Assembly (NCBI GenBank): GCA_963977525.1
Contig: CAXBPC010000001.1
Span: forward strand, 124,001-188,000
Source of the DNA: Ancylomarina sp963977525
Lineage (GTDB): Bacteria > Bacteroidota > Bacteroidia > Bacteroidales > Marinifilaceae
Length of the DNA stretch: 64,000 nucleotides
Reading direction: 5' to 3'
The notes beneath the pieces were generated by a model that was given only the letters and a program-made list of their open reading frames with translations, was not told where the DNA came from and did no database searches. The number at the start of each line of letters is the position of its first letter. The first letter of the stretch is position 1. Below are positions 35,221 through 44,653 of the stretch, one piece after another. Both the position numbers and the translations under genes were made by a program.

Positions 35221-36513
35221 ATGAAATTCTATAGTACAAATAATAAAAACCTATCTGTCAGCTTTAAAGATGCTGTTGTAAAAGGACTTGCTCCTGATGG
35301 TGGTCTATTCTATCCGGAAAGTCTTCCACAGCTCGACAAATCATTTATAGACAACTTACCAAATTTGTCATTAGCTGAAATTGGATTCGAGATTTCAAAA
35401 CACTTTTTAGGTGATGATATCCCTGCTGATAAGCTTAAAGAAATTTGTGACGATGCTCTTAACTTCCCTACCCCACTAGTTTCTTTCGAGCCTAACGTTT
35501 ATTCTTTAGAGTTGTTCCATGGACCTAGTTGTGCTTTTAAAGATGTAGGCGCACGTTTTATGTCTAGATGTCTAAGTTATTTTTCAAAAGAGAGTAAGGA
35601 GAAAGTGACTATTCTAGCTGCAACTTCAGGTGATACAGGTAGTGCCGTTGCACATGGTTTCTTAGGCATTAAGAATATTGATGTTGTTATTTTATACCCA
35701 TCTGGTAAAGTAAGTCAAATTCAAGAGCAACAGTTAACCACGCTCGGCAACAATATAACTGCACTAGAAATTGATGGTAGCTTCGATGATTGTCAAGCTC
35801 TTGTAAAAAAAGCATTTCAGGACGATGAGTTGAACAAACATATGAAATTGAGTTCTGCAAATTCGATTAATATTGCACGTTTGATTCCTCAGAGTTTCTA
35901 CTATTTCTATGCCTACGGTCAGTTGAAGAAACAGAACAAAGATCTTGTCATTTCTGTTCCAAGTGGGAATTACGGTAACCTTACTGCAGGTTTAATCGCT
36001 AAGCAAATGGGATTACCAATAAAGAGATTTGTTGCCTCTACAAATGTAAACAAGGTTGTTCCGGACTATTTATCTACCGGAAAATATGAAAGCAAAGCTT
36101 CAATCCAGAGTATCTCAAATGCAATGGATGTGGGTGCTCCAAGCAACTTTGACAGAATGATAACTTTATATCAAGAGAATCATCCTCGAATTTGTGCTGA
36201 TCTAAAAGGAGCTTCATTTAACGACGAGCAAACTAAAGAGATTATGAAGAAGGTCTATAAAGAATCTGACTACATTCTAGACCCTCATGGTGCAGTAGCT
36301 TACCTTGGATTAAAGAAAGAGCTCGATGCTGAGAATGAATTAGGTGTTTTTATAGAAACAGCTCATCCAGCTAAATTCCTAGATGTTGTAGAAGAAGTAA
36401 TCAACACAAAAGTTGAGATTCCTGACTACCTTAAATCTTGCTTGACAAAAGAAAAAACGAGTATTAAAATGGCTTGCAATTACCAAGATTTCAAGAACTA
36501 CTTAAAAAGTTAG
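35221..36513 (+). CDS. thrC: Threonine synthase
   Basis: 430 residues, the PLP fold-type II enzyme that turns O-phosphohomoserine into threonine. The N-terminus has the thrC signature (APDGGLFYPESLPQL), the PLP lysine is Lys107 in SCAFKDVGARF, and the phosphate-binding loop is TSGDTGSAVAHGF. The long version with ENHPRICADL is typical of the E. coli/yeast type that handles phosphohomoserine. It is the last gene of the operon, followed at once by a terminator. Confidence 0.97.
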   Translation: MKFYSTNNKNLSVSFKDAVVKGLAPDGGLFYPESLPQLDKSFIDNLPNLSLAEIGFEISKHFLGDDIPADKLKEICDDALNFPTPLVSFEPNVYSLELFHGPSCAFKDVGARFMSRCLSYFSKESKEKVTILAATSGDTGSAVAHGFLGIKNIDVVILYPSGKVSQIQEQQLTTLGNNITALEIDGSFDDCQALVKKAFQDDELNKHMKLSSANSINIARLIPQSFYYFYAYGQLKKQNKDLVISVPSGNYGNLTAGLIAKQMGLPIKRFVASTNVNKVVPDYLSTGKYESKASIQSISNAMDVGAPSNFDRMITLYQENHPRICADLKGASFNDEQTKEIMKKVYKESDYILDPHGAVAYLGLKKELDAENELGVFIETAHPAKFLDVVEEVINTKVEIPDYLKSCLTKEKTSIKMACNYQDFKNYLKS

Positions 36514-36522
36514 AAGCATAAT

Positions 36523-36551
36523 AAAAGCTCCCAAATAGGGAGCTTTTTTAT
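36523..36551 (+). terminator. Terminator after thrC
   Basis: AAAAGCTCCC (36523-36532) and GGGAGCTTTT (36538-36547) form a 10-bp stem with a 5-base loop and T tail. Confidence 0.85.
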
Positions 36552-36568
36552 TTCTATATCTTTAAATA

Positions 36569-37237
36569 CTATTTTCTCTCAATAGCCTTTTCGTATTCTT
36601 TCTTATAAAGGTTCGCTTGGTTTGTTAACTTCTCGATTTCAGCATCGTTTTGCTTCTTAACCTTACGTAACCAAAGAATTTTACCGTTAACAACTTCCAT
36701 CTCCTTTTTAACCTTAGCAAGTTGGTTGTCCTTCTGAGCAATCTTCTCTTCAAGTTTTAATTTTTCTCCTGCTACTTTCTTAGTCTCCCACTCTTTATCT
36801 TTTAGACTAGCGTTCAAATCAGTTGTAAGTTGAGACGACTCTGCTTTCAAAATCTTAACCTGATCATTTAACTTAGTAATGATCGCTTCATTTTCAGCAT
36901 TACGTTCTTGAGCGAACTTATAATTACCTAATGTTTCATGTAGCTTCTCCTTTAAACTAGTTGTATCCGACGCCATAGAAAACAACTCAGAGCTTAACTC
37001 ATCAATCTCAACATTCTTTTGAGCATTACTTTCAGCCATACTGTTTTTCATCTCGTTGTACTCAGCTAAGGTTTTATTTAGCTTTGAATCCAAAGTCTTA
37101 TTGTCTTTCCCTAGCTTACGAACCTGAGCGTCACTCTTACGTTTAGCGTAATCAAGTTCTTCATATTTACGTTTCGATACCACACATGATACAAGTATCA
37201 GTGGCATAATTGATAAAATCAGTAATTTCTTATTCAT
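36569..37237 (-). CDS. Coiled-coil lipoprotein
   Basis: 222 residues. A lipoprotein signal ends LVSC with Cys18, followed by VVSKRKYEELDYAK and an almost continuous coiled coil to the C-terminus, rich in K, E, N and L. No enzyme motif or OmpA-like domain is present, though the VxSKxKYEEL start is seen in Bacteroidota OmpA/MotB-type lipoproteins, so this may be a truncated or stalk-only relative. It would hang from a membrane into the periplasm. It is convergent with thrC. Confidence 0.75.
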   Translation of the reverse strand: MNKKLLILSIMPLILVSCVVSKRKYEELDYAKRKSDAQVRKLGKDNKTLDSKLNKTLAEYNEMKNSMAESNAQKNVEIDELSSELFSMASDTTSLKEKLHETLGNYKFAQERNAENEAIITKLNDQVKILKAESSQLTTDLNASLKDKEWETKKVAGEKLKLEEKIAQKDNQLAKVKKEMEVVNGKILWLRKVKKQNDAEIEKLTNQANLYKKEYEKAIERK

Positions 37238-37489
37238 AATGTGAGATATTTTCAGATCGTAGGATTCCTAATGTTTGAATTGTGCAATTTACAATTTATA
37301 TGTACACAATAACAAGTTAAATAAACTTAATAAAGATAAGCTATGAGATTTCTTTCCCTAATTTACTCCTGCTACATTTAGAAAATAACTAATTTAGCTT
37401 TTCAGATATTTTGGCAGAATACTTGTAGTCTATTCTCAAGTATTTAAACAAGAATTAATAAAATTGACTCATCCTTCGATTTAAACTAT

Positions 37490-38707
37490 ATGATTAAAAA
37501 ACTAATTTTCGCACTATTCTTCCTTACATATGTGACTGGCATAACTCAGGCGCAAGAGGAAGAACAAAAAACAATTCGAATCATTGGACAACTTACCAAT
37601 GCGGCTAATCAAAAAGCAATCCCCTTTGCTAACATAGGAGTAAAAGGCACATATATTGGAGCTGCTTCGAATTTTGATGGCTACTTCGAGCTAAAAATAC
37701 CACGAAAACATGCTGACAAAAACATTCAAATTTCCGCTGTAGGTTTCTCTACATACAATTCAAGTATAGAAGAATGTTCAGCAGTCGATACGCTACATAT
37801 TCAGTTAACTCCTGTGAACTATAAAATTGCAGAGGTTGAAATTAATGCTCAATCTTTAGTTTTAATCAAGATGCTGAAAAATGCAATTGATAACATCCCA
37901 GATAACTATTTACAAACGCCATTTAATTACGATATATACTACCGAGCAGAAAAGTCGGAGAATGAAAAATTAGAACGTAAGCGAGAAGCAGCAATTCGCA
38001 TCTACGATGATAAAGGCTATGTTCGTGAGAATGCATATCAAGTTTTTAAGGAGCGTTCTTATCGCTTTTTACAAGTAAGAAAGAATTTTGCAAACAACTC
38101 TTTAGCTGATGGATCAACTTACTTGGATGAGCTATTGGAAATGGATATCGTTAGAAGTCGAGGTAATATTTTAAATAAGAACCACCTTAATTTTTACGAT
38201 TTAAGTTTAGATCGAATTACAGAATATGAAAATGATTCAATTTGGGTTATCGCTTACAAAAGCAAGAAGCCAATATTGAGTAATACTAGCGATTATTATG
38301 CAACCTCTTACTCAGGTAAAATCTATATCAAGCTAAAGGACTTTTCAGTTATTAAGAACGAAACACATGTGGTAGCTAGCAACTATTCTCCACAAGGAAG
38401 AAGTTTCTATGTAAACCCGGAGCGTCAAGACTGGAAGCCTATTAAAATCGAGTACGATTTCAGCTCCACTTATAAAGAACATTTTGGATATTACTACCTA
38501 AGTTACGTTGACTACAAGCGTCATCATGAACTAGAAAACAAAACCACTGGTGAAAAGAAAAAGCTTGACATGAACGCTGAGATGTTGATTACGAAAATCA
38601 TAACAACTAAGCCTGAAGTAATTGAAAATCGTGCATACTATGAAAACATGGAGTACGATGAAAACTTCTGGAACAATTACAACATCATCTTCGATGGTGC
38701 AGAATAA
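37490..38707 (+). CDS. Exported protein with carboxypeptidase-like regulatory domain
   Basis: 405 residues. After a signal peptide (about 1-21) comes a CarboxypepD_reg-like beta-sandwich (about 29-110: RIIGQLTNAANQKAIPFANIGVKGTYIGAASNFDGYFELKIP), the same module that precedes SusC/TonB receptors, but no plug or barrel follows. The rest resembles the beta-rich DUF5686-like or outer-membrane-associated extension found in many Bacteroidota surface proteins. No partner genes are adjacent. The function is unknown; surface adhesion or transport support is possible. Confidence 0.75.
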   Translation: MIKKLIFALFFLTYVTGITQAQEEEQKTIRIIGQLTNAANQKAIPFANIGVKGTYIGAASNFDGYFELKIPRKHADKNIQISAVGFSTYNSSIEECSAVDTLHIQLTPVNYKIAEVEINAQSLVLIKMLKNAIDNIPDNYLQTPFNYDIYYRAEKSENEKLERKREAAIRIYDDKGYVRENAYQVFKERSYRFLQVRKNFANNSLADGSTYLDELLEMDIVRSRGNILNKNHLNFYDLSLDRITEYENDSIWVIAYKSKKPILSNTSDYYATSYSGKIYIKLKDFSVIKNETHVVASNYSPQGRSFYVNPERQDWKPIKIEYDFSSTYKEHFGYYYLSYVDYKRHHELENKTTGEKKKLDMNAEMLITKIITTKPEVIENRAYYENMEYDENFWNNYNIIFDGAE

Positions 38708-38768
38708 ACAACACAAAGCCCATTAAAACATTAAGAGTTAATAATAGGATGAAAGGGTTCTTTTTGAT

Positions 38769-39080
38769 CTCCTCGAAATATGGCCTCTCTTTTAAATGTT
38801 TTTCGTTTTACAAAAGCTTTAGAAAGACCGGGAAGTTGAGAACTTGTTCGAAAATCACCCGGCCGCACTTAAGCGTGAGGCAAATAAGAAAGATAAAGCT
38901 CCCGATCCATCGGGATTGATTTTTTTTATTCGTAAATATAATTTCGGGCTCTCATGATCTCACTCTGTTCGGTAGCTTCGTTTTTTGGATCAAGCCAAAA
39001 AATGAAGTCGGGTTTATTCGCAAAGCTCATGAGCTCGCAAGCTCGATTGGGCGAAGCGCCAATTTATCTTGGACCGAATT
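38769..39080. repeat. Long interspersed repeat, copy A (two conserved modules)
   Basis: Module 1 (38769-38895, 127 bp) and module 2 (38975-39080, 106 bp) have near-identical counterparts in copy B at 43754-43880 and 43907-44012. In A they are separated by 79 bp, in B by 26 bp. Hairpins include CCGGG/CCCGG in module 1 and GTTTTTTGG/CCAAAAAA in module 2. The wider gap 38708-39251 holds nothing else that I can support as a gene. Confidence 0.9.
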
Positions 39081-39251
39081 GTTAAAACACTAATCCTGAT
39101 CTATTTAATAAATGGATCAGGATTTTTAATTAATAACTTAACATCTAACTTTATTTACCGATATTTATATAATCAAGAAAATTGCAGAAGATTTTAAAAA
39201 AACGTGCAACACTTCAATTAGTAGACTCGTCATTAGATTAGAAAATAATTA

Positions 39252-39830
39252 ATGGGCTCAAATTACCAAAACATACATCAAGATTTAATCGATGCTTGTC
39301 GCCATGGCAATGCCAAGGCTCAATTTGAGATTTACAAATTGTACTATAAAGCCATGTACAATTCCTGTTTTCGGATTCTAAACAACACACAGGAAGCCGA
39401 AGATGTTATGCAGGAAGCATTTTTATCAGCATTTGATAAAATTAATTCCTATAAAGGAGAAGTGAGTTTTGGAGCTTGGCTAAAAAGAATAGTGGTAAAT
39501 AGAGCTTTAGATTTTCTTAAAAAAAACAAAATTGATAGTCTCCCCCTCGACGAGAAGATAAATAAGCTAAGTGCAGAGGAAGAGACACATGTAGATATTG
39601 AAACTGAAAATGATGTAGCTGAAATAAAAAAGGCCATCGAGCAATTGCCATCAGGCTACCGAATTGTTTTAAGTCTATATTTAATTGAAGCCTACGATCA
39701 TGAAGAGATTGGAGAAATATTAAATATTTCAGCATCCACTTCACGATCACAGTATAACAGAGCAAAGAAGAAATTGATTCAAATATTAGAAAATAGCACG
39801 AACGAGCCATTAAAAAGAAGAATCAAATGA
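39252..39830 (+). CDS. ECF RNA polymerase sigma factor (second)
   Basis: 192 residues with regions 2 (NNTQEAEDVMQEAFLSAFDKINSYKGEVSFGAWLKRIVVNRALDFLKKN) and 4 (LPSGYRIVLSLYLIEAYDHEEIGEILNISASTSRSQYNRAKKKL). The sigma region 3 is absent, as expected for ECF factors. It overlaps the following 176-residue membrane protein gene by 4 bp, and an exported adhesin-like gene follows, making a three-gene operon like the sigma / anti-sigma / output sets common in Bacteroidota. Confidence 0.93.
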   Translation: MGSNYQNIHQDLIDACRHGNAKAQFEIYKLYYKAMYNSCFRILNNTQEAEDVMQEAFLSAFDKINSYKGEVSFGAWLKRIVVNRALDFLKKNKIDSLPLDEKINKLSAEEETHVDIETENDVAEIKKAIEQLPSGYRIVLSLYLIEAYDHEEIGEILNISASTSRSQYNRAKKKLIQILENSTNEPLKRRIK

Positions 39831-40357
39831 AAGACATCGAAAATATAATTAAACAAAACCGAGTGGACTTCGACAATGATGAGCCTCGTCTAGATCACTT
39901 CGACCGGTTTCAACAGAAATTACAAACCCATCACGATAAATCGAGATGGCAATGGAAAGAGCTAATGAAAATTGCGGCTATTGTTGCAATTGTAATGACT
40001 GCAAGTTTCGCAACTCATCAACTAAGTGATATTAAAACGTCTCATTTTAGTTTTAGCGAGCTCTCTCCTGAATACCAAGAGGTAGAGAACTACTTTAAAG
40101 CAAATATTGACAAGCAGCTTGATATTATCAGTCACTTGACAAAATCGTCTGATATTCAAGAAAAGAATACGATAAAGGCAGAGCTTGAGAGTATGGATAA
40201 GATGTATGATCAGCTTGAAGAAGAGCTACAAGCAAACCCAAAAGATGAACGTATCATTCAGGCAATGATTGAACATTTTCAGGTTAAAAACAATATTTTG
40301 AATCGAATAGTAGAACAACTCTATCTGATAAAACAACAGAATATTCCTTTTGCATAG
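39827..40357 (+). CDS. Single-pass membrane protein, candidate anti-sigma factor
   Basis: 176 residues. A charged cytoplasmic stretch (1-44, DNDEPRLDHFDRFQQKLQTHHDK), one membrane helix (about 47-63) and a helical periplasmic region with heptads (about 85-170). The start overlaps the sigma gene by 4 bp, the arrangement of a sigma/anti-sigma pair. It lacks the zinc HxxxCxxC motif of zinc-binding anti-sigma factors, so the assignment is from position and topology. A similar protein is often seen in these operons without a name. Confidence 0.72.
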   Translation: MKDIENIIKQNRVDFDNDEPRLDHFDRFQQKLQTHHDKSRWQWKELMKIAAIVAIVMTASFATHQLSDIKTSHFSFSELSPEYQEVENYFKANIDKQLDIISHLTKSSDIQEKNTIKAELESMDKMYDQLEEELQANPKDERIIQAMIEHFQVKNNILNRIVEQLYLIKQQNIPFA

Positions 40358-40405
40358 ATCATTAACAATTAGAAAACATAAAAATTAATATAAAAGTCTA
40401 TTAAG

Positions 40406-41467
40406 ATGAAAACAACTAGATTTAAACTTACAGCACTTCTTTTGCTTATATGTATAGGCTTGAGCACTCAGGTATTTGCCTCGGATGACCATATCAAATC
40501 TTTCGATGGAAAATATGCTGTTAAAGCAGGTGATCAATTAACCATAGAGAATAAATATGGTGATATTGAAATTAAGAACTGGGAAGTTGATTCGGTCGTA
40601 ATTAAAGCGACTATTACAGCACATACATCAAGCGAATCTAAAGCTGAATCCTTATTTATGGGTATCGATATTAATATGGATCAAATTGGTGAAACCATTA
40701 TGGCTTTTACTGAGATGCAGAAAAACTTTAAAACAGGAAACAAATTCAGTATCGACTACGAAGTATTTATGCCAGAGTATATTCAACTCTCTTTAAATAA
40801 TAAGTTTGGTGATATTTACATCAATACGGTTAAAGCGAAAACGAATATCAACTTGAGTTATGGAAACTTATTAGCTGAGAAGTTTCTTTATCCTAACGAA
40901 AAACCATTGAGTAGCATCAACCTTTCTTATGCAAAGGCAACTATCAATGAGTGTAATCGCACGAAACTAACGCTTAAGTATTCAAAGATGAATATTGGTA
41001 CAAGTGAAACTTTAGTTGTCGTAAGCCGATTTTCTAAACTTCATTTAGACAATAATATTTCTCTTATTGCTGATTCTAAATACGATGCTTTTAGTATCAT
41101 GAATACTGAATCAGTACTAATTAGCAAAGGACAATATTCCGATATTAAGATTGATCATGTTAGCCGAAGCCTTAATTTGAACTTGCGATATGGTAATTGT
41201 AAAGTTGAAAACGTAGCTTCAGATTTCGAGAGTATTAATATCGATAATCAATATGTACCTAGTCGCATTACCATTGCAGAGGGTGCATCATATATGCTAG
41301 AGGCTGAAACTAAGTATTGCGGTATTAGTTACCCTAGCGATTCACAAGTGATATTAGAAGAAAAGGATAATTCTGAATCGAAAATTAAAGTTCTAGTTGG
41401 GAATTCTGATTCTCCAACATCAAGAGTAAGTGTTATTAGCAAATATGGTAATATCAGTTTGAAATAG
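40406..41467 (+). CDS. Exported DUF4097-like adhesin-type protein
   Basis: 353 residues. A signal peptide (about 1-26) precedes repeated beta segments with the motif N-x-YG-D/N-I (IENKYGDIEIKN, LNNKFGDIYINT, LSYGNLLAEK, LRYGNCKVEN, ending SKYGNISLK), the parallel beta-solenoid pattern of DUF4097/GIN-type putative adhesins. It probably lies in the periplasm or at the surface. It is the third gene of the second ECF operon, ends at a terminator, and could be the sensed or regulated product. The function is not known. Confidence 0.78.
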   Translation: MKTTRFKLTALLLLICIGLSTQVFASDDHIKSFDGKYAVKAGDQLTIENKYGDIEIKNWEVDSVVIKATITAHTSSESKAESLFMGIDINMDQIGETIMAFTEMQKNFKTGNKFSIDYEVFMPEYIQLSLNNKFGDIYINTVKAKTNINLSYGNLLAEKFLYPNEKPLSSINLSYAKATINECNRTKLTLKYSKMNIGTSETLVVVSRFSKLHLDNNISLIADSKYDAFSIMNTESVLISKGQYSDIKIDHVSRSLNLNLRYGNCKVENVASDFESINIDNQYVPSRITIAEGASYMLEAETKYCGISYPSDSQVILEEKDNSESKIKVLVGNSDSPTSRVSVISKYGNISLK

Positions 41468-41487
41468 ATTCTTACAAACATTCTACT

Positions 41488-41520
41488 TCCCTCTTTCATA
41501 TTTTGAAAGAGGGATTTTTT
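41488..41520 (+). terminator. Terminator of the second ECF operon
   Basis: TCCCTCTTTCA (41488-41498) and TGAAAGAGGGA (41504-41514) form an 11-bp stem with a 5-base loop, then TTTTTT. Confidence 0.88.
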
Positions 41521-41547
41521 GTTTTAAAGTGTACCACCTACTTTGAT

Positions 41548-41768
41548 CAGGGCTTGTTCATAAAAGTATAAAATGGAATAGATCTGCATTTTTTTTAATA
41601 TCATTTCAATACACCTTATCGCCTACCGGCACTTTCCCTAAAGGGAAAGGTTCAGGGACAAAACTTAGAATTTTAATTCAATGTTTTGTTTTACTTTCTC
41701 CCTTTTAGGGGAGATGTCCGAAGGACAGAGGGGTGTTCAATCATTATTTATTTTATGAACAAGCCCTG
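41548..41768. mobile_element. MITE-like element with 18-bp terminal inverted repeats
   Basis: The perfect 18-bp ends CAGGGCTTGTTCATAAAA (41548-41565) and its reverse complement (41751-41768) bound 221 bp with no coding capacity. Inside are palindromic TTTCCCTAAAGGGAAA and GTCCGAAGGAC segments. No clear target-site duplication is seen (flanks are TTTGAT and TAAGCC). It resembles a non-autonomous transposon remnant. It fills most of the gap between the ECF operon and the aminopeptidase gene. Confidence 0.7.
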
Positions 41769-41893
41769 TAAGCCCACCAGTCTTCTGACTGAAGATAAAA
41801 AATTGCTTACTGTTTAAAATTTTCTTCTGATTCTTAGTGACAGATTTCGCTTAAATCGTATTTTTATCGGATAAACAATAACAAAACCAAACT

Positions 41894-43666
41894 ATGACCA
41901 TTTTTGAAAGAGTGAATGCATTGCGTTCACTGATGGAAGAAAAAGAAATTCACGCTTACATTATTACAAGTTCAGATCCTCATATGAGCGAATATGTTCC
42001 AGAATACTGGACATCACGCCAATGGATATCTGGTTTTACTGGATCTGCAGGAACAGTAGTTATTACTCTCGACAAAGCAGGTTTATGGGCCGATTCTCGT
42101 TATTTTTTACAAGCTGAAAAACAACTTGAAGGAAGCGGCATCGAACTTTTCAAAATGGGAGTACCTGGTGTTCCAACTCAATACCAATGGCTTCTATCAG
42201 AATTAGAATCAGAAGCAAAAATTGGCTTTGATGGAACTTGTTTTTCTGTTGCTCAGACTAAAGAATTGAAAAATTCTCTAGGTGATCTATCTATTCATAT
42301 TAGTGAGGAACAAGACTTAATTAATGAAATTTGGGGCGACAGACCTGCCCTTCCAAAAAACAAAATATTTGAACATCCTGTAGAATTTGCTGGCAAATCT
42401 CGTGGCGAGAAACTAGCTAATGTTCGTGAAGAAATGAAAAAGCTAGATGCTAAGTATCACTTCGTGGGTAGCTTAGATGATATTGCTTGGATATTTAACC
42501 TTAGAGGTCAGGATGTTGATTTCAACCCGGTAACTATTGCTTATGCTTTAATAAATGAAGATAGCTGTTGTCTATACCTAGATCAATCTAAGCTTGATGA
42601 GCAACTTATTCAAGATCTTAAACAAGATGGTATTATTACATCTGATTATAAAAATATTTGTAATGATTTAGAAGAACTTCCGGGCTCTGCGAATGTACTT
42701 CTTGATATCAACCGTAGTAACTTGAGAATTTACCGTTCGATTACGGCTAATATTATTGAAAGAGAAAATCCTTCTCAATTATTAAAAAGCCAGAAGAATC
42801 CGACTGAAATCAAAGGCATGAAAGAAGCTATGATTCAGGATGGCTTAGCTCTAACGCATTTTTTCTGTTGGCTTGAAGAAAATCTTGGTAAAGCAAAAAT
42901 CACTGAGTTTACTTTAATAGATAAGCTTAGATATTATAGATCGCAACAGAAGAATTTTGTTGGTGAAAGCTTCGGAAGTATTGTAGGTTATAAAGCTCAT
43001 GGAGCCTCTCCTCACTATTCTACAACCGAAGAGTCAGATTGTGAAATAAAAGCTGAAGGAATTCTTCTTATCGATTCTGGCGGACAATACATGAATGGTA
43101 CAACTGACATCACGAGAACAACAGCTCTTGGTGAACTAAATCAGGATGAAAAGGATAATTTCACGCTTGTTTTAAAAGGTATGATTCAATTGAGCTTAGC
43201 AGTTTTCCCAAAGGGAACTCGTGGTTGTAATATTGATATATTAGCTCGCCAAGCACTTTGGATGCACGGCAAGGATTACGGACATGGGACAGGTCACGGC
43301 GTTGGATGTTTTCTTAATGTTCACGAAGGGCCTCAAAGCATTCGTCAGGATTTAAAAGAGCAAGCTATTTTACCTGGCATGATTAGCTCCAATGAACCAG
43401 GTTTTTATAAAGCAGGGCATTATGGCATTCGTCACGAAAACTTGATTCTTTGTAAAGAGAAACTAAATACTGAGTTTGGTCAATTTTTAGAGTTTGATAC
43501 ATTAACTCTTTTCCCATTCGATACAAAAGCTTTAAATATTGATTTACTTAGCGAAATAGAGAAAAACTGGTTAAATCACTACCATCAGAAAGTATACGAC
43601 AGTCTTTTTACTTTACTAGATGAAAAACACAAAAATTGGTTGAAAAATAAGACGCAACCAGTCTAA
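41894..43666 (+). CDS. Aminopeptidase P family protein (Xaa-Pro aminopeptidase, M24B)
   Basis: 590 residues, the long form with two creatinase-like N-terminal domains (about 1-300) and a C-terminal pita-bread domain. Metal ligands are visible in GGQYMNGTTDITRT, the HGTGHGVGCFLNVHEGP block, NEPGFYKAG and IRHENLI. It removes the N-terminal residue from X-Pro peptides using two manganese-type ions. It is cytoplasmic, with no signal peptide. It is a single gene ending in a strong terminator. Confidence 0.95.
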   Translation: MTIFERVNALRSLMEEKEIHAYIITSSDPHMSEYVPEYWTSRQWISGFTGSAGTVVITLDKAGLWADSRYFLQAEKQLEGSGIELFKMGVPGVPTQYQWLLSELESEAKIGFDGTCFSVAQTKELKNSLGDLSIHISEEQDLINEIWGDRPALPKNKIFEHPVEFAGKSRGEKLANVREEMKKLDAKYHFVGSLDDIAWIFNLRGQDVDFNPVTIAYALINEDSCCLYLDQSKLDEQLIQDLKQDGIITSDYKNICNDLEELPGSANVLLDINRSNLRIYRSITANIIERENPSQLLKSQKNPTEIKGMKEAMIQDGLALTHFFCWLEENLGKAKITEFTLIDKLRYYRSQQKNFVGESFGSIVGYKAHGASPHYSTTEESDCEIKAEGILLIDSGGQYMNGTTDITRTTALGELNQDEKDNFTLVLKGMIQLSLAVFPKGTRGCNIDILARQALWMHGKDYGHGTGHGVGCFLNVHEGPQSIRQDLKEQAILPGMISSNEPGFYKAGHYGIRHENLILCKEKLNTEFGQFLEFDTLTLFPFDTKALNIDLLSEIEKNWLNHYHQKVYDSLFTLLDEKHKNWLKNKTQPV

Positions 43667-43695
43667 GCTTTCACCAATTTCAGTTTAAAATATTC

Positions 43696-43740
43696 AAAGG
43701 GCAGTTGATTTCATTTAATGAATTCAACTGCCCTTTGTTT
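43696..43740 (+). terminator. Terminator after the aminopeptidase gene
   Basis: AAAGGGCAGTTGA (43696-43708) and TCAACTGCCCTTT (43724-43736) make a 13-bp stem, with a further TCATT/AATGA pair in the loop. Confidence 0.85.
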
Positions 43741-43753
43741 ATTTATTTTTGAA

Positions 43754-44012
43754 CTCCTCGAAATATGGCCTCTCTTTTAAATGTTTTTCGTTTTACGAAA
43801 GCTTTAGAAAGACCGGGAAGTTGAGAACTTGTTCGAAAATCACCCGGCCGCACTTAAGCATGAGGAAAATAAGAAAGATATTTAAAAAGCAGCCTTGATC
43901 TTTTTTGCTTCGTTTTTTGGATCAAGCCAAAAAATGAAGTCGGGTTTATTCACAAAGCTCATGAGCTCGCAAGTTCGATTGGGCGAAGCGCCAATTTATT
44001 TTGGATAGAATT
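43754..44012. repeat. Long interspersed repeat, copy B
   Basis: Modules 43754-43880 and 43907-44012 match copy A at 38769-39080 almost base for base (about three differences in the first 127 bp), in the same orientation. The spacer is 26 bp and includes a TTGATC that pairs with GGATCAAG in module 2. Most of the gap 43667-44033 is this repeat. Confidence 0.9.
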
Positions 44013-44033
44013 ATATAATATAATTAGGCGCAA

Positions 44034-44486
44034 TCACTTATCTTTCTTTTCTGATACAGGAATAAAATTCAATGAGATAGAATTCACACAATGCCTTGTA
44101 TTCTTCTCAGTAAAGCCTTCGTTTTTAAACACGTGTCCCAAGTGCCCTTTACAGTTGGAGCAAACAATCTCAACTCGTCGTCCATCGGCATCAGGCAAAT
44201 GCGTTACAGCGCCTTCAATTTCATCATCGAAACTAGGCCAGCCACAATTAGATTCAAACTTATCACCCGATCGATATAAAGGCAAGTTACATTGCTTGCA
44301 AACATATACGCCTTCTTCCTTATGCTTTACATATTTTCCTGTATGAGCATATTCTGTTCCTTTTTTCAAAATCACCTGCTTCTCAAGATCGTTCAATTTA
44401 TTATAGTTTCCTTTTTTCATCACCGTCTGTCCGTTTGTTATTACTGATACCATCAATAATAAAGATATAATTATTAGTCGTCCCAT
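44034..44486 (-). CDS. msrB: Exported peptide-methionine (R)-S-oxide reductase MsrB
   Basis: 150 residues. An N-terminal hydrophobic signal (about 1-19) suggests export. The zinc-binding pairs are Cys63-Cys66 (CKQC) and Cys109-Cys112 (CSNC); Cys133 in RHCVNSISL is catalytic and Cys81 in ESNCGWPSF may be the resolving residue. It reduces methionine-R-sulfoxide in damaged envelope proteins. It stands alone, with the long repeat just downstream. Confidence 0.93.
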   Translation of the reverse strand: MGRLIIISLLLMVSVITNGQTVMKKGNYNKLNDLEKQVILKKGTEYAHTGKYVKHKEEGVYVCKQCNLPLYRSGDKFESNCGWPSFDDEIEGAVTHLPDADGRRVEIVCSNCKGHLGHVFKNEGFTEKNTRHCVNSISLNFIPVSEKKDK

Positions 44487-44653
44487 ATTCTTTATTTTTA
44501 ATTAATCTAAAATAAGATAAGACGTCCACATTTCAAAATTATCAAGCCCCTTTAAGAACTTCTTAACAACTGTTTATCACACTTTCAGTCAAAAATGAAT
44601 TTTAAGATTGAAAAGATAATAGTCGTACAAACAAAACTTTTTGACATCATTCA

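Noticed and set aside
41548..41768. Insertion sequence with transposase
   Set aside because: The inverted ends are clear but 221 bp leave no room for a transposase and no ORF is present, so it is called MITE-like only.
44091..44346. Two plus-strand ORFs opposite msrB
   Set aside because: Both are antisense shadows of the msrB coding frame and lack any family signature.
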